Origin: Actinomadura sp. NBRC 104412
GTDB lineage: Bacteria; Actinomycetota; Actinomycetes; Streptosporangiales; Streptosporangiaceae
DNA length: 60,122 bases
Direction: 5' to 3'
Assembly: GCF_030269515.1 (NCBI RefSeq)
Contig: NZ_BSTM01000039.1
Coordinates: 1 to 60,122, forward strand
Of the stretch, positions 49,071-58,000 are shown piece after piece. The notes beneath the pieces were generated by a model. That model did no database searches and was not told the origin of the DNA. It saw only the letters and a list, made by a program, of their open reading frames with translations. Positions within the stretch are counted from its first letter, which is position 1, and every line of letters starts with the position of its first letter. The translations under genes were made by a program, and so were the position numbers.

Positions 49071-51592
49071 GAACGGTCATCCGCGCGGTCGCGCTGGCCG
49101 CCCTGCTCACCTGCGCCACACCGGGCACGGCCGGCGCCGCCCGCGAACCGGCCGCACAATCCGTGTCGCGCGTCAAGTCCCCGGTGTCGCTGGTGCTGGG
49201 CACGGTCAGCCCGAAGACCGCGGGGCCGTCCGGCGCCAAGTCCAAGATCACCATCACCGGCACGGTCCAGAACCGCGCCGGCCGCGACCTCCCGGGCGTC
49301 TCGGTACGGCTGCGCACCTCCGCCACGCGGATGACCAGCCGCACCCAACTCGCCCAGTACGCCGCCGGTCAGCCGTCCTGGCTCCGCGGGATCGGCGACC
49401 AGCGCCGGCTTCCCGCCGTGGACGCCGCGGGCGGCTCGGCGCCGTTCTCGCTCAGCACCAACACCGCGACGGTCGGGTTCGGCGAGTTCGGCGTCTACCC
49501 CATCGGCGTCGAGGTGGTGAACCAGTACGGGCAGGTCCTCGCCGGGGTCAACACGTTCATCACCTTCGTTCCGGAGCGGCGCGACTTCAAGCGGCTGTCG
49601 GTGGGCTGGATCTGGCCGCTCATCGACCGGCAGCACCGCACCACCGACGACACCTTCACCGACGACCGGCTCACCACCGACATGTCCCCCGGCGGCAGGC
49701 TGCACGGCCTGGTCCAGGCCGCCGCCTCGACCGGCACACCCATCACCTGGTCGATCGACCCCGCCCTGCTGGACGACGTCCAGACCATGGCGAACGGGTC
49801 GTACACGGTGCGGGCACCGCGCGCCAAGGAAAGCGCCCGCAAACCCAAGAGCACCATCGCCGCGCAGTGGCTGAACGCGCTGAAGACGGCGTCCAAGAGC
49901 GACCCCTACTTCGTCGTCCCGTACGCCGACCCGGACGCCGTCGCGCTCGTCCGCCACAACATGTCCGGCCATCTGGCGGACGCGTACGCCAGCACCGGCG
50001 TGGCCGGGCAGGTGCTCGGGCGGCAGCCCACCGTCCGCGCCGCGTGGCCGCCGTCCGGGATGGCGGGCCAGGAAACGCTGAACCAGCTCGCCGCGCACGG
50101 CCGGCTGGACGGCAACGGCGCCTTCGTGATGAGCAGCGCCGCGTTCGCCGACCCCCCGCAGGGATACACGCCCAGCGCGACCACCCAGGTGCCGACCAGG
50201 GACGGGCCGAGGCGCGCCATCGTGTACGACGAGACCCTCAACAAGATCGTCAGTGGCAACACCCGCGCGCCGGGCGCGGCGGTGCTGGCCGAGCAGCGCT
50301 TCCTGGCCGAGACCGCGATGATCGCCGCGGAGGCGCCGGAGATCGCCCGCTCGCTGGTGATCGTGCCCGACCGCCGCTGGAACCCGTCCCCCGCGTTCGC
50401 CAAGAGCCTGCTGACCTACACCTCCGGCGCGGTCTGGATGCAGCGGACCCGGCTGGAGCAGATCGTGAACGCCCCGCCGCAGAAGCGGGACTACCGCGGC
50501 TACCCGGACGAGCTGGAGGCCGCCGAACTGGACGCGACCTACCTTGAAGGGGTCGACGACATCGCCGGCTCGGCCGCGCGCTTCACCCGGATCATGGTCA
50601 GCCCCGTCACGATGAACTACACGCGCGCCGTGCTGCGCATGGAGTCGTCCTACTGGCGCGGGAGCGCCCGCCACAAGAGGCGGGCCGTGGCGACCCGGCA
50701 GGTGCTGGCCGACCGGATCGCCAGGGACATGGGACGGGTCCGCATCATCACGTCCCAGAACAGCAGGGTCTCGCTCGCCGGCAACTCCGGCCGCATCCCC
50801 ATCACCATCGTCAACGACCTCCCCGACCAGACGATCAGGGTGCGGCTCGTGGTCGTCCCGGAGAACACCACGCGGCTCCAGGTCGGGCGGGTCGAGGACG
50901 AGGTGATCGAGCTCGGTCCCGAACAGAAGGTGACCCGCCCGATCCCGATCAGGTCGGCGGGCAACGGCAACGTCCAGGTGCACCTGCGGCTGCGGACCGC
51001 CGACAACCGGGCGTTCGGCCCGACCACCACCATCACCGTGCGCACCACCGGGTACGGGCGGCTGGCCTTGCTCATCACCGGTGGCGGACTTGCCGTACTC
51101 TTCGTGGGCGTCGGAGTGCGGGCCATGCGAGCGAGGCGCCGCCGGAATTCGGAGGCAGCCGGTGACGGATCGACCGGAACGGGACCGGCGGCGGCCGGAA
51201 CCCCCGAACCAGGAGCCCCCTTCGCCGGGGACCCCGCCGGGCTCGGACCCGCCCCCGGCGACGGGCAGGCCAACGGCGGCGGAGACGGGCGTGCCGGAGG
51301 AGCCGGGGCGGGGTTCCATGCCGCCGCGTTCCCCCCGCCGACCGCCCGCGGTGCCGCCCGGCCGGCAGTGGTACCCGGAACAGGCGCCGACCGGTCCGCC
51401 CCCGTACACCCCACCACCGGGCCGACCCCAGCCACCGCCGCCCCCTGGGCCGACCCAGGGGCAGGACTGGAACAACCAGGGGTGGGGCAACCAGACCCCG
51501 AGCCAGGGCCGCGGCCCGGCCGCGCAGGCGACACCGGGCTACCCTCCGGCCCCGACACCACCCCAGGCGCCCAGCCCCGAGACCCCGACTAG
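49067..51592 (+). CDS. DUF6049 family exported membrane protein (Rv3909-like)
   Basis: An 841-residue protein from GTG 49067. It has a Sec signal (RAVALAALLTCATPGTAGAA), a large outer region with beta-rich segments (LVLGTVSPKTAGPSGAKSKI, TFVPERRDFKRLSVGWIWPL, TWSIDPALLDDVQTMANGSY), and one membrane helix near the end (RLALLITGGGLAVLFVGVGV) followed by RARRRRN. After that comes a 145-residue Pro/Ala/Gly tail that overlaps murJ by 431 bp in another frame. The family lies directly upstream of murJ in actinobacteria (Rv3909 in M. tuberculosis) and probably aids wall precursor export or assembly; the mechanism is not known. Confidence 0.82.
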   Translation: MRTVIRAVALAALLTCATPGTAGAAREPAAQSVSRVKSPVSLVLGTVSPKTAGPSGAKSKITITGTVQNRAGRDLPGVSVRLRTSATRMTSRTQLAQYAAGQPSWLRGIGDQRRLPAVDAAGGSAPFSLSTNTATVGFGEFGVYPIGVEVVNQYGQVLAGVNTFITFVPERRDFKRLSVGWIWPLIDRQHRTTDDTFTDDRLTTDMSPGGRLHGLVQAAASTGTPITWSIDPALLDDVQTMANGSYTVRAPRAKESARKPKSTIAAQWLNALKTASKSDPYFVVPYADPDAVALVRHNMSGHLADAYASTGVAGQVLGRQPTVRAAWPPSGMAGQETLNQLAAHGRLDGNGAFVMSSAAFADPPQGYTPSATTQVPTRDGPRRAIVYDETLNKIVSGNTRAPGAAVLAEQRFLAETAMIAAEAPEIARSLVIVPDRRWNPSPAFAKSLLTYTSGAVWMQRTRLEQIVNAPPQKRDYRGYPDELEAAELDATYLEGVDDIAGSAARFTRIMVSPVTMNYTRAVLRMESSYWRGSARHKRRAVATRQVLADRIARDMGRVRIITSQNSRVSLAGNSGRIPITIVNDLPDQTIRVRLVVVPENTTRLQVGRVEDEVIELGPEQKVTRPIPIRSAGNGNVQVHLRLRTADNRAFGPTTTITVRTTGYGRLALLITGGGLAVLFVGVGVRAMRARRRRNSEAAGDGSTGTGPAAAGTPEPGAPFAGDPAGLGPAPGDGQANGGGDGRAGGAGAGFHAAAFPPPTARGAARPAVVPGTGADRSAPVHPTTGPTPATAAPWADPGAGLEQPGVGQPDPEPGPRPGRAGDTGLPSGPDTTPGAQPRDPD

Positions 51593-53672
51593 ACGCGACC
51601 TTCCTCGTCCAGGCCAACCTGGCGCGGGCTACTCCGGGACGGGCTACCCGGGGCCGCAGGCGGCTCCGCCCCAGCCGGGCATGGGCCATCCGCCTGCACG
51701 ACAGCAGCCGTCCCCTGGACAGCCCCAATCGGGTCAGCCCGGCGTCGCCCGATCGGGCACGGGTTACCCGGGTGCGGGCGCGGGTCACCCGGGTGCGGGT
51801 TACCCGGGTGCGGGTCCGGGTCATCCGGGTGCGGGTCCGGGCCAGCCGGGTGCGGGTCCGGGCCAGCCGACGGTCGCGGGTTACGCGGGCACGGGTCAGC
51901 CCGGGGCGAACCAGCCGCCGGGTGTGGGCGTGCCTCCCGGCGCTTACCCCGGCGTGGCGCCGGGGGCGGGAGCCCCGGAGGCGACGGCCGAGCTGGAGAC
52001 CCCGCAGACCCCCATGCCCGAAGGCGGCGGAGGGGAGAGGCGGGGCGGCGTCTCCGGAGTGCTGCGGTCCAGCGCGATCATGGCGCTCGGCACCCTGGCG
52101 TCCCGGATCACCGGCTTCCTGCGCACCGCGATGCTGGTCGCCGCGCTCGGCACCGGCGCGCTCGCGGACGCCTACAACACCGCCAACACCGTCCCGTTCA
52201 TCATCTACGACCTGCTGCTCGGCGGGATCCTCACCGCCGTCGTCGTCCCGCTGATCGTCCGGGCGAGGGAGCAGGACCCCGAGTACGGGGCGCGCTACGA
52301 ACAGCGCCTGTTCACCCTGGCCGTCCTCGGGCTCGCGACGATGACGGCCGCGGCGGTCCTCCTCGGCCCCGTCTTCATCACGATCTACGGCGGCGCGATG
52401 GAGGGCGCGCAGCGGGACCTGGCGGTGCTGTTCGCCCGGCTGTTCGCGGTACAGATCTTCTTCCTGGGGGTCAGCGCGTTCTCCGGCGCGATCCTCAACA
52501 CGCGCAAACGGTTCGGCGCGCCGATGTGGGCGCCCGTGCTCAACAACATCGTCATCTGCGCCACGGCCGCCACGTTCCTGGTGGTGGCCAGCGGACGGGT
52601 GACACCCGAGTCGATCTCCAACGGGCAGGTGGCGCTGCTGGCCGCCGGAACGATCGGCGGGATGACGCTCCAGACCCTCGCGCTCTGGCCGTCGCTGCGC
52701 GGCTCGGGCTTCCGCTGGCGTCCGCGGCTCGACTTCAAGAAGGGCGAGCTCGGCCGGATCGGCAGGATGGCGGTCTGGACGCTGACCTACGTCGTGATCA
52801 CGCAGATCGGCTTCGCGGTGACCACCCGGCTGGCCAACGCGGCGGGCGTGCTGGGCCGCAAGGACGGGCTCGGCGACGTCGGGTACACCCCGTACTTCAA
52901 CGCCTACCAGCTCTTCCAGCTCCCGTACGCGATCATCGGCGTCTCGGTGATCACGGCGCTGCTGCCGCGGATGAGCGAGCACGCGGCGGGCGGCCGGATG
53001 CGGGACGTCCGCGACGACTTCTCCAACGGCCTGCGCCTGTGCTCGGTGGTGATCCTTCCCGCGGCGGGGCTGATGGGCGTGCTCGCCTCGGAGATCACCG
53101 TCGTGCTGTTCGCGCACGGGCAGACCACCGTGGCCAACGCGCAGGTGATCGCGGACGTGCTCCGGATGTTCGCGGTGGCGCTGGTGCCGTTCGCCGCGTA
53201 CCAGCTGATGCTCCGCGTGTTCTATGCGATGCAGGACACCCGGACGCCCGCGTTCATCAGCGTCGGCGTGGTCGTCACCAACATCGCGATGGCGGTGCTG
53301 TCGTACGCGCTCCTGCCCACCGACAAGATCATCGTCGGGATCGCGGGCGGGTTCGCTCTGGCGCAGACGGTCGGCGCGGCGCTCGGCTGGCTGGTCCTGC
53401 GGCGCCGGCTGGGCGGGATGGACGGCCGCCGTATCTTCGTCGCGTACCTGAAGCTGGTGGTGGCGCTGTGGCCGCTGATCGGCTTCGCGTACGCGACGCA
53501 CGCTGTCGTGGACGCGGCGCTCGGCACCGGCCTCGACTCCGGGCTGCTGGCCCTGGTCGTCGGCAGCGCCGGCGGCGGGCTGCTCTACCTGGCCTTCGCG
53601 CGGATGATGAGGGTCGAGGAGATCGGTTCCATGCTTTCGACGGTGACCCGAAGGCTTCCCGGAAGGGGCTGA
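51162..53672 (+). CDS. murJ: Lipid II flippase MurJ with long Pro/Gly/Gln-rich cytoplasmic N-terminus
   Basis: An 836-residue protein from GTG 51162, six bases after GGAGG. Residues 1-300 are disordered and rich in Pro, Gly and Gln, with tandem repeats (GAGPGHPGAGPGQPGAGPGQ). The remainder is a fourteen-helix MOP-superfamily flippase: VLRSSAIMALGTLASRITGF, TANTVPFIIYDLLLGGILTA, FLGVSAFSGAILNTRKRFGA, and RVFYAMQDTRTPAFIS, the pattern of MviN/MurJ proteins that move lipid II across the membrane. In mycobacteria MurJ is fused to a pseudokinase and an outer domain; here these form the next gene. It overlaps the end of the DUF6049 gene by 431 bp. Confidence 0.95.
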   Translation: MTDRPERDRRRPEPPNQEPPSPGTPPGSDPPPATGRPTAAETGVPEEPGRGSMPPRSPRRPPAVPPGRQWYPEQAPTGPPPYTPPPGRPQPPPPPGPTQGQDWNNQGWGNQTPSQGRGPAAQATPGYPPAPTPPQAPSPETPTRRDLPRPGQPGAGYSGTGYPGPQAAPPQPGMGHPPARQQPSPGQPQSGQPGVARSGTGYPGAGAGHPGAGYPGAGPGHPGAGPGQPGAGPGQPTVAGYAGTGQPGANQPPGVGVPPGAYPGVAPGAGAPEATAELETPQTPMPEGGGGERRGGVSGVLRSSAIMALGTLASRITGFLRTAMLVAALGTGALADAYNTANTVPFIIYDLLLGGILTAVVVPLIVRAREQDPEYGARYEQRLFTLAVLGLATMTAAAVLLGPVFITIYGGAMEGAQRDLAVLFARLFAVQIFFLGVSAFSGAILNTRKRFGAPMWAPVLNNIVICATAATFLVVASGRVTPESISNGQVALLAAGTIGGMTLQTLALWPSLRGSGFRWRPRLDFKKGELGRIGRMAVWTLTYVVITQIGFAVTTRLANAAGVLGRKDGLGDVGYTPYFNAYQLFQLPYAIIGVSVITALLPRMSEHAAGGRMRDVRDDFSNGLRLCSVVILPAAGLMGVLASEITVVLFAHGQTTVANAQVIADVLRMFAVALVPFAAYQLMLRVFYAMQDTRTPAFISVGVVVTNIAMAVLSYALLPTDKIIVGIAGGFALAQTVGAALGWLVLRRRLGGMDGRRIFVAYLKLVVALWPLIGFAYATHAVVDAALGTGLDSGLLALVVGSAGGGLLYLAFARMMRVEEIGSMLSTVTRRLPGRG
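51769..51882 (+). repeat. Tandem GGTGCGGGT-type repeats inside murJ
   Basis: Units of 15-18 bp built on CCGGGTGCGGGT repeat about seven times, encoding HPGAG, YPGAG and QPGAG blocks in the cytoplasmic N-terminus of MurJ. All units are multiples of three, so copy-number changes keep the frame. This region is likely to vary between strains. Confidence 0.8.
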
Positions 53673-53930
53673 CACCACCCGCCGGAACGGCGACCGCACC
53701 ACCCTCGCGGCACGGAAAGTCGGCGCGCGAAGCGCCTGAACCATGGGATCTCTCGCCGCCGTGAGACAGGCGTGACAAAGTACTTGAGACGCGCGCCGAT
53801 AAGTCGGTTCCCCAACTGAGTAAGCACTACCATGTTGGGGACTACGGCTTGCGGGGCGACACCCTGGGAAAAACAAAAGGAGGGTCGGAGGCGTAAGCTG
53901 CCACGCCACGAACATGGGATCTGACCACCT
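53673..53930 (+). promoter_or_regulatory. murJ-pseudokinase intergenic region with repeats
   Basis: A 258-bp gap, large for genes whose products form one protein in relatives. GAACCATGGGATCT near 53737 recurs as GAACATGGGATCT near 53910, and TCCCCAAC/GTTGGGGA near 53812 and 53834 form an inverted repeat around a 16-base loop. An A-rich stretch (GGGAAAAACAAAAGGAGGG) precedes the next gene. It probably holds a separate promoter for the pseudokinase gene; no known riboswitch was recognised. Confidence 0.35.
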
Positions 53931-55628
53931 GTGCAGGACGCTGTGAGCACGTCCGTCATCGAGCCCGGCACCCGCCTCGCCGGACGCTACCGCCTCGAGG
54001 AGCGCATCAGCGACGCGGGTGGCTCCGCCCTCTGGAAGGCCATCGACGAGATCCTCGCGCGTGCCGTGGCCGTCCGGACCTTCGACCCCGACTTCCCCCG
54101 CGTCCACGAGGTGGTCACCTCCGCCCGCGCCGCCAGCCGGCTCACCGACCCCCGCCTGACCCAGGTGTTCGACGCCGACGACAGCGGCGAGAACGCCTAT
54201 GTCGTGAGCGAGTGGGTCGTGGGCGAGACCCTGGAGCAGATGCTCGGCAAGGGACCGCTGGAGCCGGGCCGCGCCACCACCCTCCTGTACGAGGCCGCCG
54301 AGGCGATCGCCGCCGCGCACGAGGGCGGCCTGGCCCACCTGTGCCTGTCCCCGCGAGACCTGGTGTGGACGAACGGCGGCACGGTCAAGCTGCTCGGCGT
54401 CGCCACCGACGCCGTCCTCGGGGACCGCTACGCCGAGGACCCCGCGCAGCAGGACGTCCGGTCCCTGGGCGGCCTGCTCTACGCCGCGCTGACCGCGCAC
54501 TGGCCCCTCGACCCCGACCGCTCGTCCCTGCCGGCCGCCCCGTCGAACGACGCCGAGGGCGTACCCCTGCCACCGCGGCAGGTACGCGCCGGTGTGCCCC
54601 TCGCCGTGGACTCGATCGTGTGCCGCTGCCTGGGCATCGAGGTCCCCGGCCAGGAACCGCTGACCGACCCCGCCGCGCTCGCCAAGGCCCTGCGCGGCGT
54701 CCCGCGCACCCCACTGCCGCTGTTCGCGGGACTCAACACCCATCCGGCGCCGCCCCAGAGGCCCGCCTCGGGCCAGGCTCAGCGGCCGTCCTCGTCGTCC
54801 CGGCAGCACGAGCAGCCGCCGCCGACCCGTCCCCGGCAGGTCAACCGCCACACCCGGCGCCCTCCCACGGCCGGGTCACCGCAGCGGACCGTCCCGGACC
54901 CTCCCGGTGGACGCCGCCCCGCGCGCCACTCCCAGGGAAGGCATTCCGGTGCCGGCGGCCGCACCACCCAGGCCGGGTCGCTCGGCTCGGGCCGTCCACT
55001 CTCCGGCGGGACCGGCGGCCTCCCCGGCGGCAACCGCGCCCTGCTGGGCATAGCCGCCGCGGCGCTCACCGTCATCGTCGGCCTGGGCGCCTGGGCGATC
55101 TCCCGCGGCGACGGCCCGGACGGCGGCGCGCCCCCCAGCGCCAAGGACACCGCCCGGCAGTCCCAGCCGTCCACGCCGCAGGTGACCAAGCTGAACGTCG
55201 AGGACGTCTCGCCGGCCGAGGAGTCGATGAACGGCCGCCACGACGAGTCCATCGGCGAACGCCTCGGCCTCGTCACCGACGGCGACACGCGCCGCGAGTG
55301 GGAGACCCAGACCTACGCCGACGTCAACTTCGGCAACCTGGCCAAGGGCCTCGGCGTCCTGCTCGACATGGGACGTCCCGTCCAGGTCAGCAGCGTCAAG
55401 GTCAACGTGCCCGAGGGCGGCGGCACCCTCCAGGTCAAGATCGGCGACGGGCAGAGCCCGGGCTCCCTCACCTCCGCGGGCCGCGAGGTCACCACCCCCG
55501 GCGAGACCACGATCACCACCACGGGCCGGTCCAGCGGCCGCTACGTCCTGGTCTGGTTCACCAAGCTTCCGCCGTCCCGCAAGGGCAAGATCAGCGAGAT
55601 CACCGTCCTGGGTTCCCCGCGCGCCTGA
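53931..55628 (+). CDS. MurJ-associated pseudokinase with membrane helix and outer galactose-binding-like domain
   Basis: A 565-residue protein from GTG 53931. Residues 15-265 have a protein-kinase fold (GTRLAGRYRLEERISDAGGS) but lack catalytic residues: the ATP lysine motif is AVAVRTFD, the HRD loop is HLCLSPRDLVW, and the DFG site is LLGVATD. A Pro/Arg/Ser-rich linker, a helix (ALLGIAAAALTVIVGLGAWA), and an outer beta-domain (TYADVNFGNLAKGLGVLLDM, VSSVKVNVPEGGGTLQVKIG) follow. This is the same domain set that forms the C-terminal half of mycobacterial MviN, where the phosphorylated pseudokinase binds FhaA to restrain wall synthesis. A similar role here as a separate protein is inferred. Confidence 0.87.
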   Translation: MQDAVSTSVIEPGTRLAGRYRLEERISDAGGSALWKAIDEILARAVAVRTFDPDFPRVHEVVTSARAASRLTDPRLTQVFDADDSGENAYVVSEWVVGETLEQMLGKGPLEPGRATTLLYEAAEAIAAAHEGGLAHLCLSPRDLVWTNGGTVKLLGVATDAVLGDRYAEDPAQQDVRSLGGLLYAALTAHWPLDPDRSSLPAAPSNDAEGVPLPPRQVRAGVPLAVDSIVCRCLGIEVPGQEPLTDPAALAKALRGVPRTPLPLFAGLNTHPAPPQRPASGQAQRPSSSSRQHEQPPPTRPRQVNRHTRRPPTAGSPQRTVPDPPGGRRPARHSQGRHSGAGGRTTQAGSLGSGRPLSGGTGGLPGGNRALLGIAAAALTVIVGLGAWAISRGDGPDGGAPPSAKDTARQSQPSTPQVTKLNVEDVSPAEESMNGRHDESIGERLGLVTDGDTRREWETQTYADVNFGNLAKGLGVLLDMGRPVQVSSVKVNVPEGGGTLQVKIGDGQSPGSLTSAGREVTTPGETTITTTGRSSGRYVLVWFTKLPPSRKGKISEITVLGSPRA

Positions 55629-55809
55629 GCCGACCTGGGCGGGGCGCAGCCCGTCACGATTCGTGCCACAGCGCATCGCTTCTCGGTATCGTTCCTGGAA
55701 GCAGAATGTCCCCTCCCCTCAGGATTTCAGCGGTGTCGACCCGACCAGGCAGGATCGATCGCAGTTACCCGGCGCGGATCGGCGCGGGCGCCCGTGAGAG
55801 GGGTCGCTC

Positions 55810-56430
55810 ATGACGTCGGTGCGCACGCGGCATGTGGACGAGGTGCCGGACAAGGAACTGCTGGCTCGGCACTCGCAGGGGGATCCGCACGCGTTCGCCA
55901 CGCTGGTGCACCGGCACCGCGACCGGATGTGGGCCGTCGCGCTGCGCACGCTCGGTGACCCCGAGGAGGCCGCGGACGCACTGCAGGACGCCTGCCTGTC
56001 GGCGTTCCGCGCGGCCGGGCGGTTCCGCGGCGACGCCGCCGTGACCACCTGGCTGCACCGCATCGTGGTGAACGCCTGCCTCGACCGGATCCGCCGCAAG
56101 TCGGTACGGCCCGCCACGCCCATGGGGGACGACGCCACCTTCGACGCGGTCGCGCCGAAGATGCCCGACCCGACCGACGCCCATGGCGTGGCCCTGGACG
56201 TCCACTCCGCACTCGCCATGCTGCCGTTCGAGCAGCGGGCGGCGCTCGTCCTGGTCGACATGATGGGCTACTCGGTCGACGACGCGGCTCAGGTGCTGGA
56301 AGTACCACCTGGAACGATCAAGAGCCGCTGTGCCCGGGGCCGCGCCAGGCTCGCCCCCCTTCTGCTGCACCATAGGAACCGTCGGGACAGCAGAAACGTC
56401 GGAGGTGTGGAAGGAGGTGGCCTGCCTTAA
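55810..56430 (+). CDS. sigM: ECF RNA polymerase sigma factor SigM
   Basis: A 206-residue ECF sigma factor. Sigma region 2 is FATLVHRHRDRMWAVALRTL then PEEAADALQDACLSAFRAAG and VTTWLHRIVVNACLDRIRRK; region 4 is HSALAMLPFEQRAALVLVDM, GYSVDDAAQVLEVPPGTIKS, RCARGRARLAPLL. The place between the MurJ pseudokinase and an anti-sigma gene just before trxB is that of SigM in mycobacteria and Streptomyces. Its stop TAA overlaps the next start (TAATG), so sigma and anti-sigma are made together. It probably responds to envelope or redox stress. Confidence 0.93.
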   Translation: MTSVRTRHVDEVPDKELLARHSQGDPHAFATLVHRHRDRMWAVALRTLGDPEEAADALQDACLSAFRAAGRFRGDAAVTTWLHRIVVNACLDRIRRKSVRPATPMGDDATFDAVAPKMPDPTDAHGVALDVHSALAMLPFEQRAALVLVDMMGYSVDDAAQVLEVPPGTIKSRCARGRARLAPLLLHHRNRRDSRNVGGVEGGGLP

Positions 56431-57233
56431 TGAACCCCGCGCATTATGACTACGACACCTTGGCCGACCTGGCCGAGGGTCTCCTCGAAGACGATCGTGC
56501 CGCCTCCGTCAACGCGCACCTCGATACCTGCGCCGAATGCAGGGAACGATCCGCCGACCTTGCGGACGTGTCCCGGATCCTGGCCGAGGCCCCCGTCCCC
56601 TCCATGCCCCCCGAGCTGGCGTCCCGCATCGACTCGGCGATCGCCGCCGAGTCGTTGAACTCCGCCACCGTGGTGAGCATGGAGCGAAGGCGCCGTGCCC
56701 GGCCCTGGCGGATCCTGTCGGCCGCGGCCGCGACGGTCATCGTGCTCGGTGGCGGAGCCCTGGTCGGGACCCTGACCCTGAACGGCGGCACCTCGAACGA
56801 CAGCACCGGCACGGCCAGGATGACCGACCCGCAGCCGCGTTCCGAGGGCGGCGGAGCCCCGGCGGCCCCGGCCCCGAGCAAGATGGCCGAAGCCCCGGAC
56901 GCCGCGGCCGGTGGCCGCTTCGAGTACTCCCGGAGCGGCACCGACTACCGTGCCGACACGCTCGGCAGGCAGGTGAACACCGCGTTGGACGGTAACGCGC
57001 AGCAACGGTCGGCAGGAGGGCCACCCGACCAGCGCCTCATCGGCTGCGTCACTCGCGTCACGGGCGGCAAACCCCCGTCACTGGTCGACTCGGCAACCTA
57101 CGAAGGCAAGCCCGCCACCGTCATCGCCGCCCCCGGCGCCTCCCCGGACAGCCTGACCATCTGGGTCGTGGGACCGAACTGCTCCGCCCAGAACACCATG
57201 CTCGTCAAACGCATGACGACCAACCGCAACTAA
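56430..57233 (+). CDS. Anti-sigma factor of SigM (ZAS-type, membrane anchored)
   Basis: A 267-residue protein. The N-terminal anti-sigma domain contains HLDTCAECRERSADLADVSR, a HxxxCxxC zinc- or redox-binding motif, which in the Streptomyces counterpart RsmA holds an iron-sulfur cluster. A membrane helix (RILSAAAATVIVLGGGALVG) separates it from an extracellular part (VTGGKPPSLVDSATYEGKPA, LTIWVVGPNCSAQNTMLVKR) with two cysteines. The ATG overlaps the sigM stop. It should hold SigM inactive at the membrane until stress. Whether it binds zinc or a cluster cannot be seen. Confidence 0.88.
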   Translation: MNPAHYDYDTLADLAEGLLEDDRAASVNAHLDTCAECRERSADLADVSRILAEAPVPSMPPELASRIDSAIAAESLNSATVVSMERRRRARPWRILSAAAATVIVLGGGALVGTLTLNGGTSNDSTGTARMTDPQPRSEGGGAPAAPAPSKMAEAPDAAAGGRFEYSRSGTDYRADTLGRQVNTALDGNAQQRSAGGPPDQRLIGCVTRVTGGKPPSLVDSATYEGKPATVIAAPGASPDSLTIWVVGPNCSAQNTMLVKRMTTNRN

Positions 57234-57461
57234 CGCACACACCGAGGCGCCTCGACGCCGACATGTCCCGGTTACCAGGCAACGGGGTCTCCGGCAAGCG
57301 GTTCACCACACAAGAAAACCAACCACCGGAGACCCCGCAGCCGATGTAACAGTGGCCACTCCAACCTGACCACCCCCAGGCGCCACCCCGCAGCCCCCGC
57401 CCCCTCTCCAAGCAGACCAAACAACAAGGCGGCATAACGCGGCGAGCAACAGAACAAAGCC

Positions 57462-57812
57462 TCAACCGCCAGGAGCCCTGGCAGGCCGGACGTCCCGCCA
57501 GGGCGCCCACCCAGGCGTATCCACAGGCGCATACAGGCGAGTGAGCTGAACCGACGATGGCCACACCCTCGGCCGTCAGCCAACCCTCCGCGAGCTCCAC
57601 ATACGCGATCTCTGCGTCCCCGCTTCCACCGACTGGAGTACGAGGCGACCACCGCCGACGATCATGTGACGTCCTAGATGCTCTGCTTATCGTGGCGCAC
57701 GGCATCGACCCGGAAACCGGGTCGTGGCGGCGCCGACCAGCAGTTGACCAACGGCCTCGCGGGCGAGCGGCACATCCAGAGGCAGGCTGAAGGCGGCTTC
57801 GCACTGCCTCCA
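57462..57812 (+). repeat. First copy of a 351-bp direct duplication
   Basis: Starts TCAACCGCCAGGAGCCCTGG and matches 58001-58351 in the same order of landmarks (GAGCTGAACCGACGATGGCC, GATGCTCTGCTTATCGTGG, GGGTCGTGGCGGCGCCGACC), at roughly 80 percent identity by eye, offset 537-539 bases. Confidence 0.8.
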
Positions 57813-58000
57813 TTCGGCGGAAACAGGCGCGTCCCCGGGCGCCGGTGTCCGGCCCGCCATCGCCGAGCACCCTCCGTCGCCAGCGGGCAGCGGTCTTCTG
57901 CGCGCGATTTTGCGCAAGCGGGGTACGGGGCTGGCCCGTCGCCGGTCAGGGAGAAATCACGTGGTGACGTTGCGGTCCGCTGTGGGCGTAGGACAGAGCG

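Noticed and set aside
53780..53930. A ydaO-type (cyclic di-AMP) riboswitch ahead of the pseudokinase gene
   Set aside because: Only a GGGGACTACGG-like patch and an A-rich tract are present; the paired elements of the consensus could not be found by eye.
51075..54851. 1258-residue minus-strand frame opposite murJ and the pseudokinase
   Set aside because: Open only because of codon bias on the coding strand; its translation is Arg/Gly-rich and includes runs mirroring the murJ repeats.
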